NCBI RefSeq assembly: GCF_013409575.1
Contig: NZ_JACCCY010000007.1
Location: 52,483-116,482 of the forward strand
From: Macellibacteroides fermentans
GTDB taxonomy: Bacteria; Bacteroidota; Bacteroidia; Bacteroidales; Tannerellaceae
Length of the DNA: 64,000 nucleotides
Reading direction: 5' to 3'
This document shows positions 25,791 to 36,400 of this stretch, one piece after another; position 1 is the first letter of the stretch, and each line of letters opens with the position of its first letter. Under the pieces are notes generated by a model. It had not been told where the DNA came from and did not search any database. It was given only the letters and a program-made list of their open reading frames with translations. The translations under genes were made by a program, and so were the position numbers.

Positions 25791-28541
25791 TTATAAATCT
25801 ACTTTTACCTTAGTTCCATTGGCCGCTACGGCATATACCTGATTGAACGAGCTTTTGCTTGTAAATGAGGTAGAAGGAGATATAAACACCAATTCCGTAT
25901 CGTTATATACCTCGAAAGCCACCACATTTTTCCAATTTGTAAAGCTGAGTTGCTGACCACTTCTGGCAACGTTGCCTTTTTGGATGGAAGCGTTCATCTT
26001 GTAAACGGGTACCGAAAGGTCTGTTATATATTCAACAGCATGAGCCGGCTTTGGGTAGTTCTTTGCCTTGATAGCATCAATGGTCTGCTGAGCCTGGGTT
26101 TCGGTAATTAGGAAACGCTTTTCACCATAATCATCGAATGTATAGTCGACAGCCGAAAGCAATCCCCATTTCATAAAGAAATCTGTTAGATCCAGCTTTG
26201 CCACATCGCAACAAATCTTTGTGAATTCAAGCTGACTTAAACCATCGGTAGACTGATTAGAGGTAGTGCGGATCGCTTCATGTACATCCTTATAAAAATC
26301 GGTTTTACCAAGTACATTACTCAAATAAAGTTGTAATTGCCAGAAGGGAACCAGCTTGCAGAATACATCCGATTCACGTGCATGTGCAATCTTCTTTACA
26401 ATCATATTACTCATTGCTTTTTCGTAACGGTTGGTATACCCATCTCCACTTAGATTTTCACCCTGAAGGCGAGACGTGTTTCCAAAGCTGGTTTGAATAT
26501 ACAGCGAATAAATATTATTACTCACTTCAGTCATGCCATGCCATTTAAGGCCTGGTCTGGTTTGGTTTACATGACCAATCTCGTGTGCCGGTCCCCATAC
26601 GGAAGAACTTCTCACTTTAGCTGCATTTGTAAGTTCACCCAGTGTGGTATTGTTATAGGCCGTCCGGTTGTTTGTGGCATACATATACGATGTGTATATA
26701 ACATGCAGATACATCCGGTTCGGATTCATCCGGTCGTATTTATCCAAACCCATAAATTCCTGTTCCAGACGTGTAATCTCATCATACACATCAATGAGGG
26801 CTTTACCATCGGGTGTGTTGTTCTTGAACTGATAGACCGGAAACGTAAGATGAGCGTATTCACCCAGTACATCAAAGTAATCGTCCACTGCATTGTTTAA
26901 CAACGTGTTCCATTGAGTGGCCGTATGTTTCTTTACATCGAAATATCCGTTTACTTTTCCCGAAGCGAAATGAATGGTAATGGGTGATGCCGTTTTATAT
27001 TCATTTGTATGATACATTACGTAAATAAGACCTCTGTTGGTCGGAACAATTTTGTTAATACCCTTTACCAGCGGATAAGAAGATGAACCATCATTGTATC
27101 CGTCGCCGCCCGGTTTATTTAAATTCTGAACCTTCAGACTAAGGGACTGATTGTTGGTTTCGCCAACACACACAATCAACGTGTCGTAAGCTGCCACACT
27201 TATTCCGGTAGGATTATCGAGTAAACTGTATGGATTTGTCTTGTTAGACGCAGCCAGCGTATTAGGATGCGGATAGGCCTTGTATTGTTGAATTCTAAAT
27301 TCACGAGGATAGGACCCTTTCAGCATATAATAAGCCATGTTCTTGAAAAATGGATTAGAAACAGCTTCTATATCACTTTCTGTAATTCCGGCTCTTAATT
27401 CGGAACAGCTTGCATCGGTAAAAAGGACAGACGGATCGAAGTTGTCCGGATTTTTTCTGTAGAACTCCATCTCGGCACAAGCCGCAAATCCCTGTCCGTC
27501 GCCTGCACCCGATTTTACAATAAAGCGAATGGAAGCAATCCCTTTTACAGGCTGATCAAAACCAATCCGGGTGGCTGAACCACTTCCTTTAAAGTCGTAA
27601 TCCAGCAATTTCTCGAATGTATTTTGTCCGTTCTTTCTAACTTGAATTTCTACCTCCTTAAAGTGACCGTTGGAGCCAGAGGTACGAGGGTAGTAGATAA
27701 GGTAATCTAAATCGGAAACCTCCCTCAGATTATAGGTTAGCGTAATAGGAAAGTAATTACTGGCCGTGTTGGTCCAATTTGAGTGATAGATTGTAGATTT
27801 GTCGTTATCAATGGATTTATCCAACCCGGAACCACTCTGAAAGGATGAAGCCTCAGCCGAAGCTACGACTAATTTTATATCATCTTTAATCCCACTTTCC
27901 ACTGAAGGTTGATAATCCCCCTCTCCGGCCTGGGTGATGCTTACCTGTGCACTGGCCTTATTCTCTTTATTCCGGATGTAAATAATCCCGGTACGAGATT
28001 CCTTGCTGGCATTTCGTGAAACCACATACTTTGCGGTGGTTGTACTCATTTCGACAGATCGTAGCATAGGAGCCGGATTTACCCAATCAAGAGAATCTAT
28101 CAGATCGAAAGATACGTTTGCTGTAATTTTCAGCTCGATTTCTTGTCCGATAAAACCTGGTGTAAATTTATCAGGCGACACCAATATCGTTGGCTTTACA
28201 CCTAATTGACTTATTTTAATGGAGTGTGTTATACCCGCACCCTTTACTTGAATGGTGGTGGATCGTACATCCCATTCCTTGTTTTCTTCTACCTGAATAA
28301 TCAGAGCCCTTTTCGTGCCATTTACCACAGGGCTGACTGAACACCAGGCTTCGCCGGCACCGTCAATGTAAGTTCCCCATTCCGATAGGTTAGTTGTAAT
28401 CTGAATTTCCTTTCTCTGGGCTTCGGCAGAGAAGTCGACCGACTTATCAGTAATTTCAAAAGATTGGATGCCCTCGGGAGAATCATCGCTGCATCCTATT
28501 AAAATGAGCAGAAAGGCGATAAATGGTAAGAACTTTTTCAT
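25791..28541 (-). CDS. M60-family (mucin-type) metallopeptidase lipoprotein with BACON and F5/8C domains
   Basis: 916 residues with lipobox LILIGC (Cys17). Two BACON-like domains follow (about 26-115 and 118-206), then an F5/8 type C/discoidin-like module (about 220-362, EMEFYRK end), then the M60 catalytic region (about 400-800). The zinc motif HEIGH is at 653-657 with a downstream Glu at about 672. M60 (enhancin-like) enzymes cut O-glycosylated mucin-type proteins. It is the last gene of the minus-strand SusCD operon and probably faces outwards. The substrate is inferred from the family. Confidence 0.9.
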   Translation of the reverse strand: MKKFLPFIAFLLILIGCSDDSPEGIQSFEITDKSVDFSAEAQRKEIQITTNLSEWGTYIDGAGEAWCSVSPVVNGTKRALIIQVEENKEWDVRSTTIQVKGAGITHSIKISQLGVKPTILVSPDKFTPGFIGQEIELKITANVSFDLIDSLDWVNPAPMLRSVEMSTTTAKYVVSRNASKESRTGIIYIRNKENKASAQVSITQAGEGDYQPSVESGIKDDIKLVVASAEASSFQSGSGLDKSIDNDKSTIYHSNWTNTASNYFPITLTYNLREVSDLDYLIYYPRTSGSNGHFKEVEIQVRKNGQNTFEKLLDYDFKGSGSATRIGFDQPVKGIASIRFIVKSGAGDGQGFAACAEMEFYRKNPDNFDPSVLFTDASCSELRAGITESDIEAVSNPFFKNMAYYMLKGSYPREFRIQQYKAYPHPNTLAASNKTNPYSLLDNPTGISVAAYDTLIVCVGETNNQSLSLKVQNLNKPGGDGYNDGSSSYPLVKGINKIVPTNRGLIYVMYHTNEYKTASPITIHFASGKVNGYFDVKKHTATQWNTLLNNAVDDYFDVLGEYAHLTFPVYQFKNNTPDGKALIDVYDEITRLEQEFMGLDKYDRMNPNRMYLHVIYTSYMYATNNRTAYNNTTLGELTNAAKVRSSSVWGPAHEIGHVNQTRPGLKWHGMTEVSNNIYSLYIQTSFGNTSRLQGENLSGDGYTNRYEKAMSNMIVKKIAHARESDVFCKLVPFWQLQLYLSNVLGKTDFYKDVHEAIRTTSNQSTDGLSQLEFTKICCDVAKLDLTDFFMKWGLLSAVDYTFDDYGEKRFLITETQAQQTIDAIKAKNYPKPAHAVEYITDLSVPVYKMNASIQKGNVARSGQQLSFTNWKNVVAFEVYNDTELVFISPSTSFTSKSSFNQVYAVAANGTKVKVDL

Positions 28542-28578
28542 ACAATGTGTTTACGTAATTAGATTTAGCTTTTAAGTA

Positions 28579-28620
28579 TCATCGAGGAAGATTCCCAATT
28601 ATGGGAAGATTCCTCGATGA
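28579..28620. repeat. Strong intercistronic hairpin before the M60 gene
   Basis: TCATCGAGGAA pairs with TTCCTCGATGA, with an inner TTCCCA/TGGGAA stem and small internal mismatches. A second palindrome, GGACCA-C-TGGTCC, is at 28631-28643. Neither has a T tract in the transcribed direction, so RNA stabilisation or processing between the two genes is more likely than termination. Confidence 0.6.
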
Positions 28621-28692
28621 AAGTTTAAATGGACCACTGGTCCGTTTGCAAAAGTAATACTCCTTTCGGGTATTTATTTAATAGTAGGTATG

Positions 28693-30012
28693 TTATTCGA
28701 TACCCCGAACATCAACTTCAGCCATATTTGCAAATGGAGCCCGGTTGCTTTCGGTAATTTCAATTTTGAGGTAGCGACCTTTTGACTTTGTTACAGCAAA
28801 TGGTTGTGCATCGTTTGTTTTCGCCATAAGGAAAGATCCAACTTTTGTCCAGTTCGATTTATCTGAGCTTATGTAAAAATTACCCGCTTTTGTATCTGTG
28901 TTATTGGTTCGTCTTGTAAGATCTACCTGCACAACAATTACCTCTTTTTGCATATCTATCGTTAGATGATGAGGTAATTGACCAGTTCCATTGGCCCATT
29001 GACTATGCCAGAATGTACTGGTATTACCATCAAGTATTAGGCTCGCAAACCCATTAGCTCCTTCTCCGGAAGCTTCTTCACTTGAAAAATCAACTACTTT
29101 CCATGTTAATTTAGATAACTTTTTTGCTTGATATGATACACCAAACAGACAGTTATCACTATCTGAAGCAATGTTAAATTTTGAAACAGATGCCAATTGA
29201 ACAGGCAGAATATAATCGCCATAATCAAGCTTGTCTCTATTAATTTGGATTTTAACAGTTGCCCCCTTTTTACCGGATGCAATGGTTACAGGATTTGGAT
29301 CTATTGTATAAGCCTGTACAGGCAATAACTTATATGAAGTTCCCTGTGCAGTGTTATAACTGTCTAATAGATCTTGATTGGCTTGAAGAGAACAGTTGAT
29401 ATCCCATTTATTTTCAAAATCAAGAGCTAAAGGAAGATCAAGTTCAATTGTAGCTTCACCACCATCGTCAATCACTGTGTTGGAAAATCCGGTTTTAGCC
29501 AAATATATGGTTGGTTCTAATACATTAGGCTTTATAAAGCTATATTTTTTATCTTCATTAATAGTTACCGATGCATCGCTTAATTGAATAGGCAGTACAT
29601 AATTAGACGTTTTGTAATCCGGGATTGAAAGGATCGATTCCGGTTTGAAATTAATAGTAATGTATGCATTCTTTTCTTCTTTGCTAAATGCTAATTTAGA
29701 ACCATCAATGGTATAACAAGTGGCTGGAATAGCTTTATAGTCGGTACTGTTTGTCTGATTGTACAATGCGAGTTCAGCATCAGATAAAACGGTTAACTCT
29801 GCTGTTGCCGAATTATTGAAAGCCCCACTTTTATAAGCACCGATCTTATAAGTTACATCTTCTCCAACGTTGTAAACATTGACAGAAATATCACCACTTT
29901 TTGATATATATACTTTTGTTTCTGTTAGATTGTCATCGCTTTTATCTTCACAGGAACTAGCGCCAAATCCTAAAACGAAAAGTAATCCAAATAATATGTT
30001 TTTAGTTTTCAT
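28693..30012 (-). CDS. DUF1735 (BT_3987-type) and F5/8C surface lipoprotein
   Basis: 439 residues. The start at 30012 (MKTKNILF) is preferred over 30042 because it gives a clean lipoprotein signal with SSCED at the cleavage site. Two tandem DUF1735-like domains (about 30-150 and 160-275, each with a YNxTNxTxYKxIP-like motif and a VTINxxK-type strand) precede an F5/8 type C module (about 290-438). Such proteins accompany SusD and bind glycan at the cell surface. It lies 19 nt downstream of susD. Confidence 0.85.
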   Translation of the reverse strand: MKTKNILFGLLFVLGFGASSCEDKSDDNLTETKVYISKSGDISVNVYNVGEDVTYKIGAYKSGAFNNSATAELTVLSDAELALYNQTNSTDYKAIPATCYTIDGSKLAFSKEEKNAYITINFKPESILSIPDYKTSNYVLPIQLSDASVTINEDKKYSFIKPNVLEPTIYLAKTGFSNTVIDDGGEATIELDLPLALDFENKWDINCSLQANQDLLDSYNTAQGTSYKLLPVQAYTIDPNPVTIASGKKGATVKIQINRDKLDYGDYILPVQLASVSKFNIASDSDNCLFGVSYQAKKLSKLTWKVVDFSSEEASGEGANGFASLILDGNTSTFWHSQWANGTGQLPHHLTIDMQKEVIVVQVDLTRRTNNTDTKAGNFYISSDKSNWTKVGSFLMAKTNDAQPFAVTKSKGRYLKIEITESNRAPFANMAEVDVRGIE

Positions 30013-30031
30013 TTGTTCTAACTTTATTAAA

Positions 30032-31855
30032 TTACCAACCAAAATTCTGGGTTAATTGCTTATTTCTGTCTAGTTCACGTTGACTAAATGGATATAAGTA
30101 ATGCTTAGGTTCAAATACCCTGACTTCAAATTCAGTTCTTTGCCAGAAAGCAGCAGGGGTTGTGTTGGCATTTGCAACCGGTGCCATCGTATTCATCCCG
30201 AACATTGGACCATTATCCGTCTGCTCTGCAATCATCCAGGTTCTTGTATCGAAATAACGATGTGATTCAAATGCTAATTCGATTCTACGTTCTTTGCGTA
30301 TCAGCTCTCTCATTAGAGATTGATTGTTAACGGCTTCAGGGTAAACCTCTTCAATGTTTGGAACACCGGCACGAGATCTTATCTTGTTTAAATATAATAA
30401 GATATCCGAATTAGTTGGGTCGAATTCATTGAGCGCCTCAACATAATTGAGGTATATTTCTGCCAATCTGAAAATTGGGAATGTTAAATTACCCCATTGT
30501 CCACCATTACTATTCAACGAACCATCAATAAACCGGCGACAGATGTAACCCGATTTAGGATAATCATGGCTAACGCCAGGACCGCTATTACCGTTAAATG
30601 CAAATACGGGCACTTTTGCTCCAGCCATATAAGGCCAATCCGCTCCGCTCCATAGTACTGTCGCATAAAATCTTGGCTCTCTACCTACATACATGTTAAA
30701 TGTACTTTTTTGCTTATGTCCGTCTTTTAACTGATCATAGGGGTGTTCAAAGTTTGAGAAACCATCTTCTTTGTATCCGGATGTTTCATCGATGATAGGA
30801 GTACCATCGTTTCTATAGCCTTTAATCGGATAGCGTCCATTAGCCATTGCATAGGCATCTACCTGTTGTTGAGTCGGGCCGATACCACCATATGCAGTAC
30901 CACCAACAACACGGGGAGTACAGTGAACGCGGTTATAATATCCTCCAGTCCAGCGAGCCATAATAATTTCTTTATTCCATGTTTTAAGTCCTACTCCAAG
31001 GTAAGATTTGATGGGATTTCCTGATTCATCTTCATACAGTTCATATATTCCCAGGTCAATTACTCTTTTGTTAGCCTCAGCAGCTTCCTTCCATCTGTTT
31101 TTGTCGTATGTAGGGAAAAGTTTGGTTCCGTCGGGATTGGCTATTCCAGCATATAGTTCACAGCCATTGAATAAAGGACGGGCACTGTATAATTTTAATC
31201 GGGCAATCACCGATAATGCTGCCCCTTTAGTTGGTTTACCCCAATATATAGCATCTTGTTCCAAGGGGAGTACCGCTGCACACTCGGTCATTTCCTTTGT
31301 GATGTAATCTGCGCATTCCTGATATGTGTTTCGCATAAATGAAAGAGAGGCAACGTTTTGATTAAAATCTATCGGCTCGTCACCAACCAACATGATTGGT
31401 CCGTAAGAACGCAACAGAAGAAAATAGTAATAGGCTCTTGCATAGCGCGCTTCTGCCTTCCATTGTATTCTCTCTTGTTCACTTATATCTTCTGCTGTTG
31501 TAGCATCAATATTCTGCATAAATACATTTGCTTCGCGTATACCGCTATAGAATTTACTCCATCTGTCATAGGGTACGTTGGATGGACTCCATGTTCCAAA
31601 ATTCATATAACGATAACCCCTGTTAAAAGTTGCACTTGCTTCATCAGAAGCCCCAATCCAGGGATTCTCGTCTACCCAATTCGATTCGTCAGGCATGAAT
31701 CCCCATACATTATTCAGGTACTTTTCCACAGTCGATCGTTTCGACCATATTTTCTCAAAAGTAAGCGCTTCATCCTCCTGCTTGTCTAAGAATGAGTCGC
31801 ATGAACTTATCATGAATACACTACATATAAGTGCTATATAATTAATAAACTTCAT
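30032..31855 (-). CDS. SusD-family glycan-binding lipoprotein
   Basis: 607 residues with lipobox ISSC (Cys19) followed by DSFLDKQEDE, the usual SusD start. TPR-like helices (AEARYARAYYYFLLLRSYG) and the C-terminal RagB/SusD signature (IYLNYVEALNEF, KERRIELAFESHRYFDTRTW) are present. It caps the SusC barrel and binds the substrate outside the cell. It starts 18 nt after susC. Confidence 0.95.
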   Translation of the reverse strand: MKFINYIALICSVFMISSCDSFLDKQEDEALTFEKIWSKRSTVEKYLNNVWGFMPDESNWVDENPWIGASDEASATFNRGYRYMNFGTWSPSNVPYDRWSKFYSGIREANVFMQNIDATTAEDISEQERIQWKAEARYARAYYYFLLLRSYGPIMLVGDEPIDFNQNVASLSFMRNTYQECADYITKEMTECAAVLPLEQDAIYWGKPTKGAALSVIARLKLYSARPLFNGCELYAGIANPDGTKLFPTYDKNRWKEAAEANKRVIDLGIYELYEDESGNPIKSYLGVGLKTWNKEIIMARWTGGYYNRVHCTPRVVGGTAYGGIGPTQQQVDAYAMANGRYPIKGYRNDGTPIIDETSGYKEDGFSNFEHPYDQLKDGHKQKSTFNMYVGREPRFYATVLWSGADWPYMAGAKVPVFAFNGNSGPGVSHDYPKSGYICRRFIDGSLNSNGGQWGNLTFPIFRLAEIYLNYVEALNEFDPTNSDILLYLNKIRSRAGVPNIEEVYPEAVNNQSLMRELIRKERRIELAFESHRYFDTRTWMIAEQTDNGPMFGMNTMAPVANANTTPAAFWQRTEFEVRVFEPKHYLYPFSQRELDRNKQLTQNFGW

Positions 31856-31873
31856 AAGTTTGTTTTTTAATAA

Positions 31874-34800
31874 TTAGAAATTAACATTTAAACCTACATT
31901 AAATATTCTTGAAGGTGGGTAGCCTGCACCTTCTCCTCCTCCTTGTTCAGGATCCCAAAGTTTAAAATTGCTGAATGTTAACAGGTTAACTCCGGATGCG
32001 TAAATACGTACAGTTTTTAGGAAAGTTCCGTTAAGCATTTTCTTAGGGAAGGTGTAACCGATCTCAGCATTCTTAAACCGTAAGAAGCTACCATCTATCA
32101 TTCTGAAAGTTGAATTTCGGTTGTTGTTTGTATTTGCATTAGAATCCAGACGTGGATATTTAGCATTTGGATTATTTTCTGTCCAACGATTCAAATACAC
32201 ATCTTCGTTAATAGCAGCTCTTGTTAAAGATCCCGAATTGAATCCATAAATAGAATTTCCACTTAAGAAATAAGAAACCTTGCTAATACCTTGAAAGAAT
32301 ACAGAAACATCGATACCTTTCCATTGCAAAGTTCCACCAAAACCGTAATTGATTTTAGGAATGTTTGAGTGTCCTATAGCTACAACATCTTCTTCGTTTA
32401 TTAGTCCGTCGCCATTTATATCATTGTACTTAATATCTCCAACACGAACAGCACCGAAGCTTTGTGTGGGACTATTGTCTATTTCTTCCTGACTTTGGAA
32501 TAATCCTAAGGCTTCAAGTCCGAAAAGCTGACCGTATGGTTTGCCAATTCGGTTTTGATACAGGTTTTTCCAATCTGGTTCATCGTTGTCAAGAATTTCA
32601 CTTTGTGAATAGGTGAAGTTTCCTCTGCCGGTTAACACGAAATCTCCGATAGTTTGTTCATATTCGACCGTTCCGTCAAATCCTTGATTTTTCATCTTAC
32701 CCACATTTACCCATGGGGTTGTTGATAATCCAACTAATCCTGGAAGAGCTGCTCGCTGCATAAAGATGCCTTCTCTTTTTTCATGGAAAACATCACCTTG
32801 TAATTTTAGTTTTCTGAACAATGAGAGTTCAAGACCTATATTTGTTTTGTATGCTTGTTCCCATCCAACGTTTGCATTAGCCCATTCACCAATGCGGATA
32901 GCTCCCGGATTATAGTTTCCGGTTTCGCCGAATTGATAGCTGGGTACATCAGATTGTTTGATTGTTGCTTCGTAAATAAAACGTCTGCTTCCTCCGATTT
33001 GATCGTTACCAACAATCCCGTAAGATCCTTTAATTTTAAGTACATCGATAACGCTTGTAATTGGCTGGAAGAACTTTTCATTGGAAACCATCCATCCTAA
33101 TGCTCCGGCAGGGAAAACCCCAAACCGTTTACCCGGACTGAAGTTTTCTGATCCATTATATCCAATGTTACCTTCAATAAAATAACGATCATTGTAAGAA
33201 TAGGTAATTCTACCAGCGATACCCTGATTCTTGTATGGAAGGCTGGTTTGAGCATCACCGGTTGCAGTATAATTCTTTATTTTATGATTATACAGAAATA
33301 AAGCACCTACACGGTGTACATCATTAAAAAGTCTGTCGTAAGTTATTGAACCTTCCAAATAGGTTGTTTTATATCCGTCAACTTCATTTTTATATCCTAG
33401 AGATTCCTGTCCTTTAGCCGTTTCATTATAAATAATATTACCATCCTCATCGCGTCCGATTGCCATGAACTGTTGTACCTCTTTTGATCTTGTAATCAGA
33501 TTGGAATTGTACGCATCCCACGAAAATTTGATATTTGCTTTAAGACCCTGTGTAACAATCTCGCTGAAATCTTGAGTCAAACCGATTAAAGACTGAGCTG
33601 AGTTCCAGAATTGTTCTCTATAACCAGACTGCATAAGTAGGTTGTAGGGGTTGAATCCTGAACCGGCCAACGGTCCGGAGAACTTACCATCTGAATACCT
33701 TGCAGGGAATGCATTCGGAGATGTTGCAAATGAATAACTCCAGATATCACCGATAGCGGCTCCCGGACTATTCTTCTTCTCGTATACGTTTGCCAGATTT
33801 AAATTAAGAGTTGTGGACTTTGATAAATTAAGATCTAAGTTTGCCCTGAAATTTATTTTATTGTAGTTGATAGAAGAGTTGTAGTCGTTGGAGTTGTCCG
33901 ATTTAAAAATAGATCCTTCATTATATATAGATCCTGCTATATAATATTTTGCAATGGAACCACCCCCGGAAATGTTTACATTCACACGTTGATTTGAAGT
34001 AAAATCCTGGTAAAGCTCGTCAATCCAGTTTACATCCGGATACAAATCAGGATCAGTGCCATTAGCATATTTATCGATAACTTCCTGCGAATAGTATTTA
34101 GATCCGGATGCTTCGTTGTACATTTCTGCAAATTGAGCAGAGTTAGCCATCTTAGGCATTTTTGACGGTCCCAGAATACCCATTTCAGCCTTAACATTAA
34201 TTCTTGGAGCACCGTCTGCTCCTTTTCTGGTTGAGATAAGGATTACACCGTTTGCACCTCTCACCCCATATACAGCTGTTGCAGTAGCATCTTTAAGGAT
34301 TGAAAATGATGCGATATCTTCCGGGTCAACTAAATCCAGACTTCGTTCAATACCGTCTACCAAAACAAGCGGGTTTTTATTTGCCCCAAAAGTACTGATA
34401 CCGCGGATATAAAATTCAGAGCCTGAACCTGGTTCACCCGATCTTGTTACGGCAACTATACCTGCGAGTTGTCCTGCAAGATTGTTACTTATGTTACTGG
34501 TAGGGACTTTCAGCTTGGCAATATCTACACTTGAAATAGCACCGATTACACTTTCCTTCTTTTGAGATCCATAGGCAATTACCATTACTTCTTCCAGGGC
34601 TTCGGCGTCGGGAACGAGTTTAAATTGAATCTCAGTTTTGTCACCCGCCATAACTTCCATGTCTTTATAACCAAGATATGAGGCAACAACCAGACCAACA
34701 TTGGCATTTACAGATAATGAATAATTACCGTTTACATCGGTTACAGCTCCAATGGTGGTTTCTTTAACCCATACATTTGCTCCAATAATTGGTTCTTTTG

Positions 34801-35179
34801 TTTCGGCATCAATAACACTTCCTTTGATAATTCTTTTTTTCTGTTGTGCATTTTGAGTTACAGGAACCGGTTTTAGAATGATTTCTTTGTCTTTAATTAC
34901 ATACGTCATTCCGGATTCTTTCAGAGCAATTTTAAGGACCTCTTCGATTGATCCTTCGCAGTCAATGTTTACTTTTTTTGAATCGTCTATGTCCGATGAT
35001 CTGAAGAAAAAGGTATATCCGCTTTCTTTTTCGATTAGCTGGATAATTTGTTTAAGTGAGGCCGATTGTTTTTTTATCGACAACTGGCCTTGAGCGGCGT
35101 CTGTATACAAGGGGCTTGTAATGAGTGCCAGAGATAGTATCCCGGTACGCCATTTTATTCCCCGAAAATGATTTTTCAT
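31874..35179 (-). CDS. SusC-family TonB-dependent transporter with STN domain
   Basis: 1101 residues. Signal peptide, then an STN (secretin/TonB N-terminal) domain at about 40-95 (SLKQIIQLIEKESGYTFFF), a carboxypeptidase-regulatory-like domain at about 118-195 and the plug, starting EEVMVIAYGSQKKESVIGA and containing the SusC mark VDGIERSLDLVDPEDIASFSILKDATATAVYG. The barrel ends in an aromatic strand (GLNVNF). The STN domain is what contacts a FecR anti-sigma factor, and the FecR gene is directly upstream. Confidence 0.96.
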   Translation of the reverse strand: MKNHFRGIKWRTGILSLALITSPLYTDAAQGQLSIKKQSASLKQIIQLIEKESGYTFFFRSSDIDDSKKVNIDCEGSIEEVLKIALKESGMTYVIKDKEIILKPVPVTQNAQQKKRIIKGSVIDAETKEPIIGANVWVKETTIGAVTDVNGNYSLSVNANVGLVVASYLGYKDMEVMAGDKTEIQFKLVPDAEALEEVMVIAYGSQKKESVIGAISSVDIAKLKVPTSNISNNLAGQLAGIVAVTRSGEPGSGSEFYIRGISTFGANKNPLVLVDGIERSLDLVDPEDIASFSILKDATATAVYGVRGANGVILISTRKGADGAPRINVKAEMGILGPSKMPKMANSAQFAEMYNEASGSKYYSQEVIDKYANGTDPDLYPDVNWIDELYQDFTSNQRVNVNISGGGSIAKYYIAGSIYNEGSIFKSDNSNDYNSSINYNKINFRANLDLNLSKSTTLNLNLANVYEKKNSPGAAIGDIWSYSFATSPNAFPARYSDGKFSGPLAGSGFNPYNLLMQSGYREQFWNSAQSLIGLTQDFSEIVTQGLKANIKFSWDAYNSNLITRSKEVQQFMAIGRDEDGNIIYNETAKGQESLGYKNEVDGYKTTYLEGSITYDRLFNDVHRVGALFLYNHKIKNYTATGDAQTSLPYKNQGIAGRITYSYNDRYFIEGNIGYNGSENFSPGKRFGVFPAGALGWMVSNEKFFQPITSVIDVLKIKGSYGIVGNDQIGGSRRFIYEATIKQSDVPSYQFGETGNYNPGAIRIGEWANANVGWEQAYKTNIGLELSLFRKLKLQGDVFHEKREGIFMQRAALPGLVGLSTTPWVNVGKMKNQGFDGTVEYEQTIGDFVLTGRGNFTYSQSEILDNDEPDWKNLYQNRIGKPYGQLFGLEALGLFQSQEEIDNSPTQSFGAVRVGDIKYNDINGDGLINEEDVVAIGHSNIPKINYGFGGTLQWKGIDVSVFFQGISKVSYFLSGNSIYGFNSGSLTRAAINEDVYLNRWTENNPNAKYPRLDSNANTNNNRNSTFRMIDGSFLRFKNAEIGYTFPKKMLNGTFLKTVRIYASGVNLLTFSNFKLWDPEQGGGEGAGYPPSRIFNVGLNVNF

Positions 35180-35224
35180 ACTTTGCTGTTTTTTGTTATA
35201 TTAGACATTAAATAACTCCGTTGG

Positions 35225-36211
35225 TTAGTAGAGGGTGATACTATCCCCCTCAATTGTTTTATTCAGGCCGGTACTGATACATATTTTATCCAGTACATCG
35301 GCTAATGGTTCGTCTTTTCCAATTGCTCCGGAGAACATACTTTCGCCAAGCTGTTCTTCACTTAAGAGGATTGTGACGCTGTAGTTTTGATTCAGAATCG
35401 CAATTATCTCTTTGAGAGGCTTGTCGGTAAATTTATATTTGCCCGAACGCCAGTCGTATTCGTCTTTTTCAAAGGAGCTAACCTGAATCTCTTTAGTTAA
35501 TGGATCGTAAGTGACTTCCTCCATTGGTTTTAGTGTGATCTTCTTGTTTAAGGAAGGAACTTCAAAATTTACTTTACCGGTGTAAAGTTTTACTTCCGAA
35601 TGCTGATTCTTATATGCTTTGATGTTGAAGGTTGTACCTAATACCTCCACATTGAATTCGTTTACCAATACCCTGAAAGTCGCTTTATTGTATTTTCTTA
35701 CATCAAAGAACGCTTCCCCGGTAAGACTTACTTTACGATCCTTCAGGTAATTTTTTCCATAGCGCAGACTGGCTCCACCGTTCAGCCACACTTTCGAACT
35801 GTCAGGAAGAACTACCTCCCGGGTCTGCGCCAGGGGAGCCTCAATTAAGATATTGAGCTCGCCCTGGTTGTCGGTTACATATTTCCAAAGGCCTATCGAA
35901 ATGAGTAGAGCTACAGATGCTACAGCAGCATAAGTAGCCAGATTTAGTTTAGTTATGCGCTTTTTAAGGAAGGGTTTGTGGTCTGTGTAAGTAAAGTTAC
36001 CAGTATTTAGTTTTATTTTTTCGAATACGCGTTCTTTGTCGGCTGCAGAAAGATCTACCGCTTTGTAGCTGAAGTAATCTTTTACAATTGAAAAAAGGCG
36101 GCTGTTATTACCGTTTCCTTTTTTAATCTGCTCCAGAACCCTTGTTTCCTCCTGATTAAGGGAACTGTTTATGAACTTTGTAAGTATATTAAAAATATTC
36201 ATTTTATACAT
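35225..36211 (-). CDS. FecR-family anti-sigma factor
   Basis: 328 residues. A cytoplasmic N-terminal region of about 90 residues is followed by one transmembrane helix (LATYAAVASVALLISIGLW, about 92-110), a periplasmic FecR domain (AQTREVVLPDSSKVWLNGGASLRYG, about 128-152) and a DUF4974-type C-terminal domain that meets the SusC STN domain. It passes the transport signal to the ECF sigma factor. A 25-bp GGGGG...GTC motif ends 23 nt before the start. Confidence 0.93.
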   Translation of the reverse strand: MYKMNIFNILTKFINSSLNQEETRVLEQIKKGNGNNSRLFSIVKDYFSYKAVDLSAADKERVFEKIKLNTGNFTYTDHKPFLKKRITKLNLATYAAVASVALLISIGLWKYVTDNQGELNILIEAPLAQTREVVLPDSSKVWLNGGASLRYGKNYLKDRKVSLTGEAFFDVRKYNKATFRVLVNEFNVEVLGTTFNIKAYKNQHSEVKLYTGKVNFEVPSLNKKITLKPMEEVTYDPLTKEIQVSSFEKDEYDWRSGKYKFTDKPLKEIIAILNQNYSVTILLSEEQLGESMFSGAIGKDEPLADVLDKICISTGLNKTIEGDSITLY

Positions 36212-36234
36212 CTCAATTTAATTGGCGTTTAATG

Positions 36235-36259
36235 GACTTCCAAAATCTGTTTTACCCCC
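36235..36259 (-). promoter_or_regulatory. Candidate ECF promoter before the first anti-sigma gene
   Basis: On the minus strand GGGGGTA starts at 36259 and the matching GTC ends at 36235, 25 nt in total and 23 nt before the fecR ATG. Two other copies with identical length lie at 40906-40930 and 42721-42745. GGGG-type -35 and GTC-type -10 elements fit ECF promoters in general. No mapped start supports it here. Confidence 0.5.
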
Positions 36260-36400
36260 AAAGGGAGGTTGATATTTAACATTTGATAACAATGATCTTG
36301 TTCAAATAATTGATTATAAGTATCCTCTGGACTACCTTATTTAAATAGTCTTAATTAATTTCGGAAGATTAAAGGGTTGATTTATAGCGATAAAGGCGTT

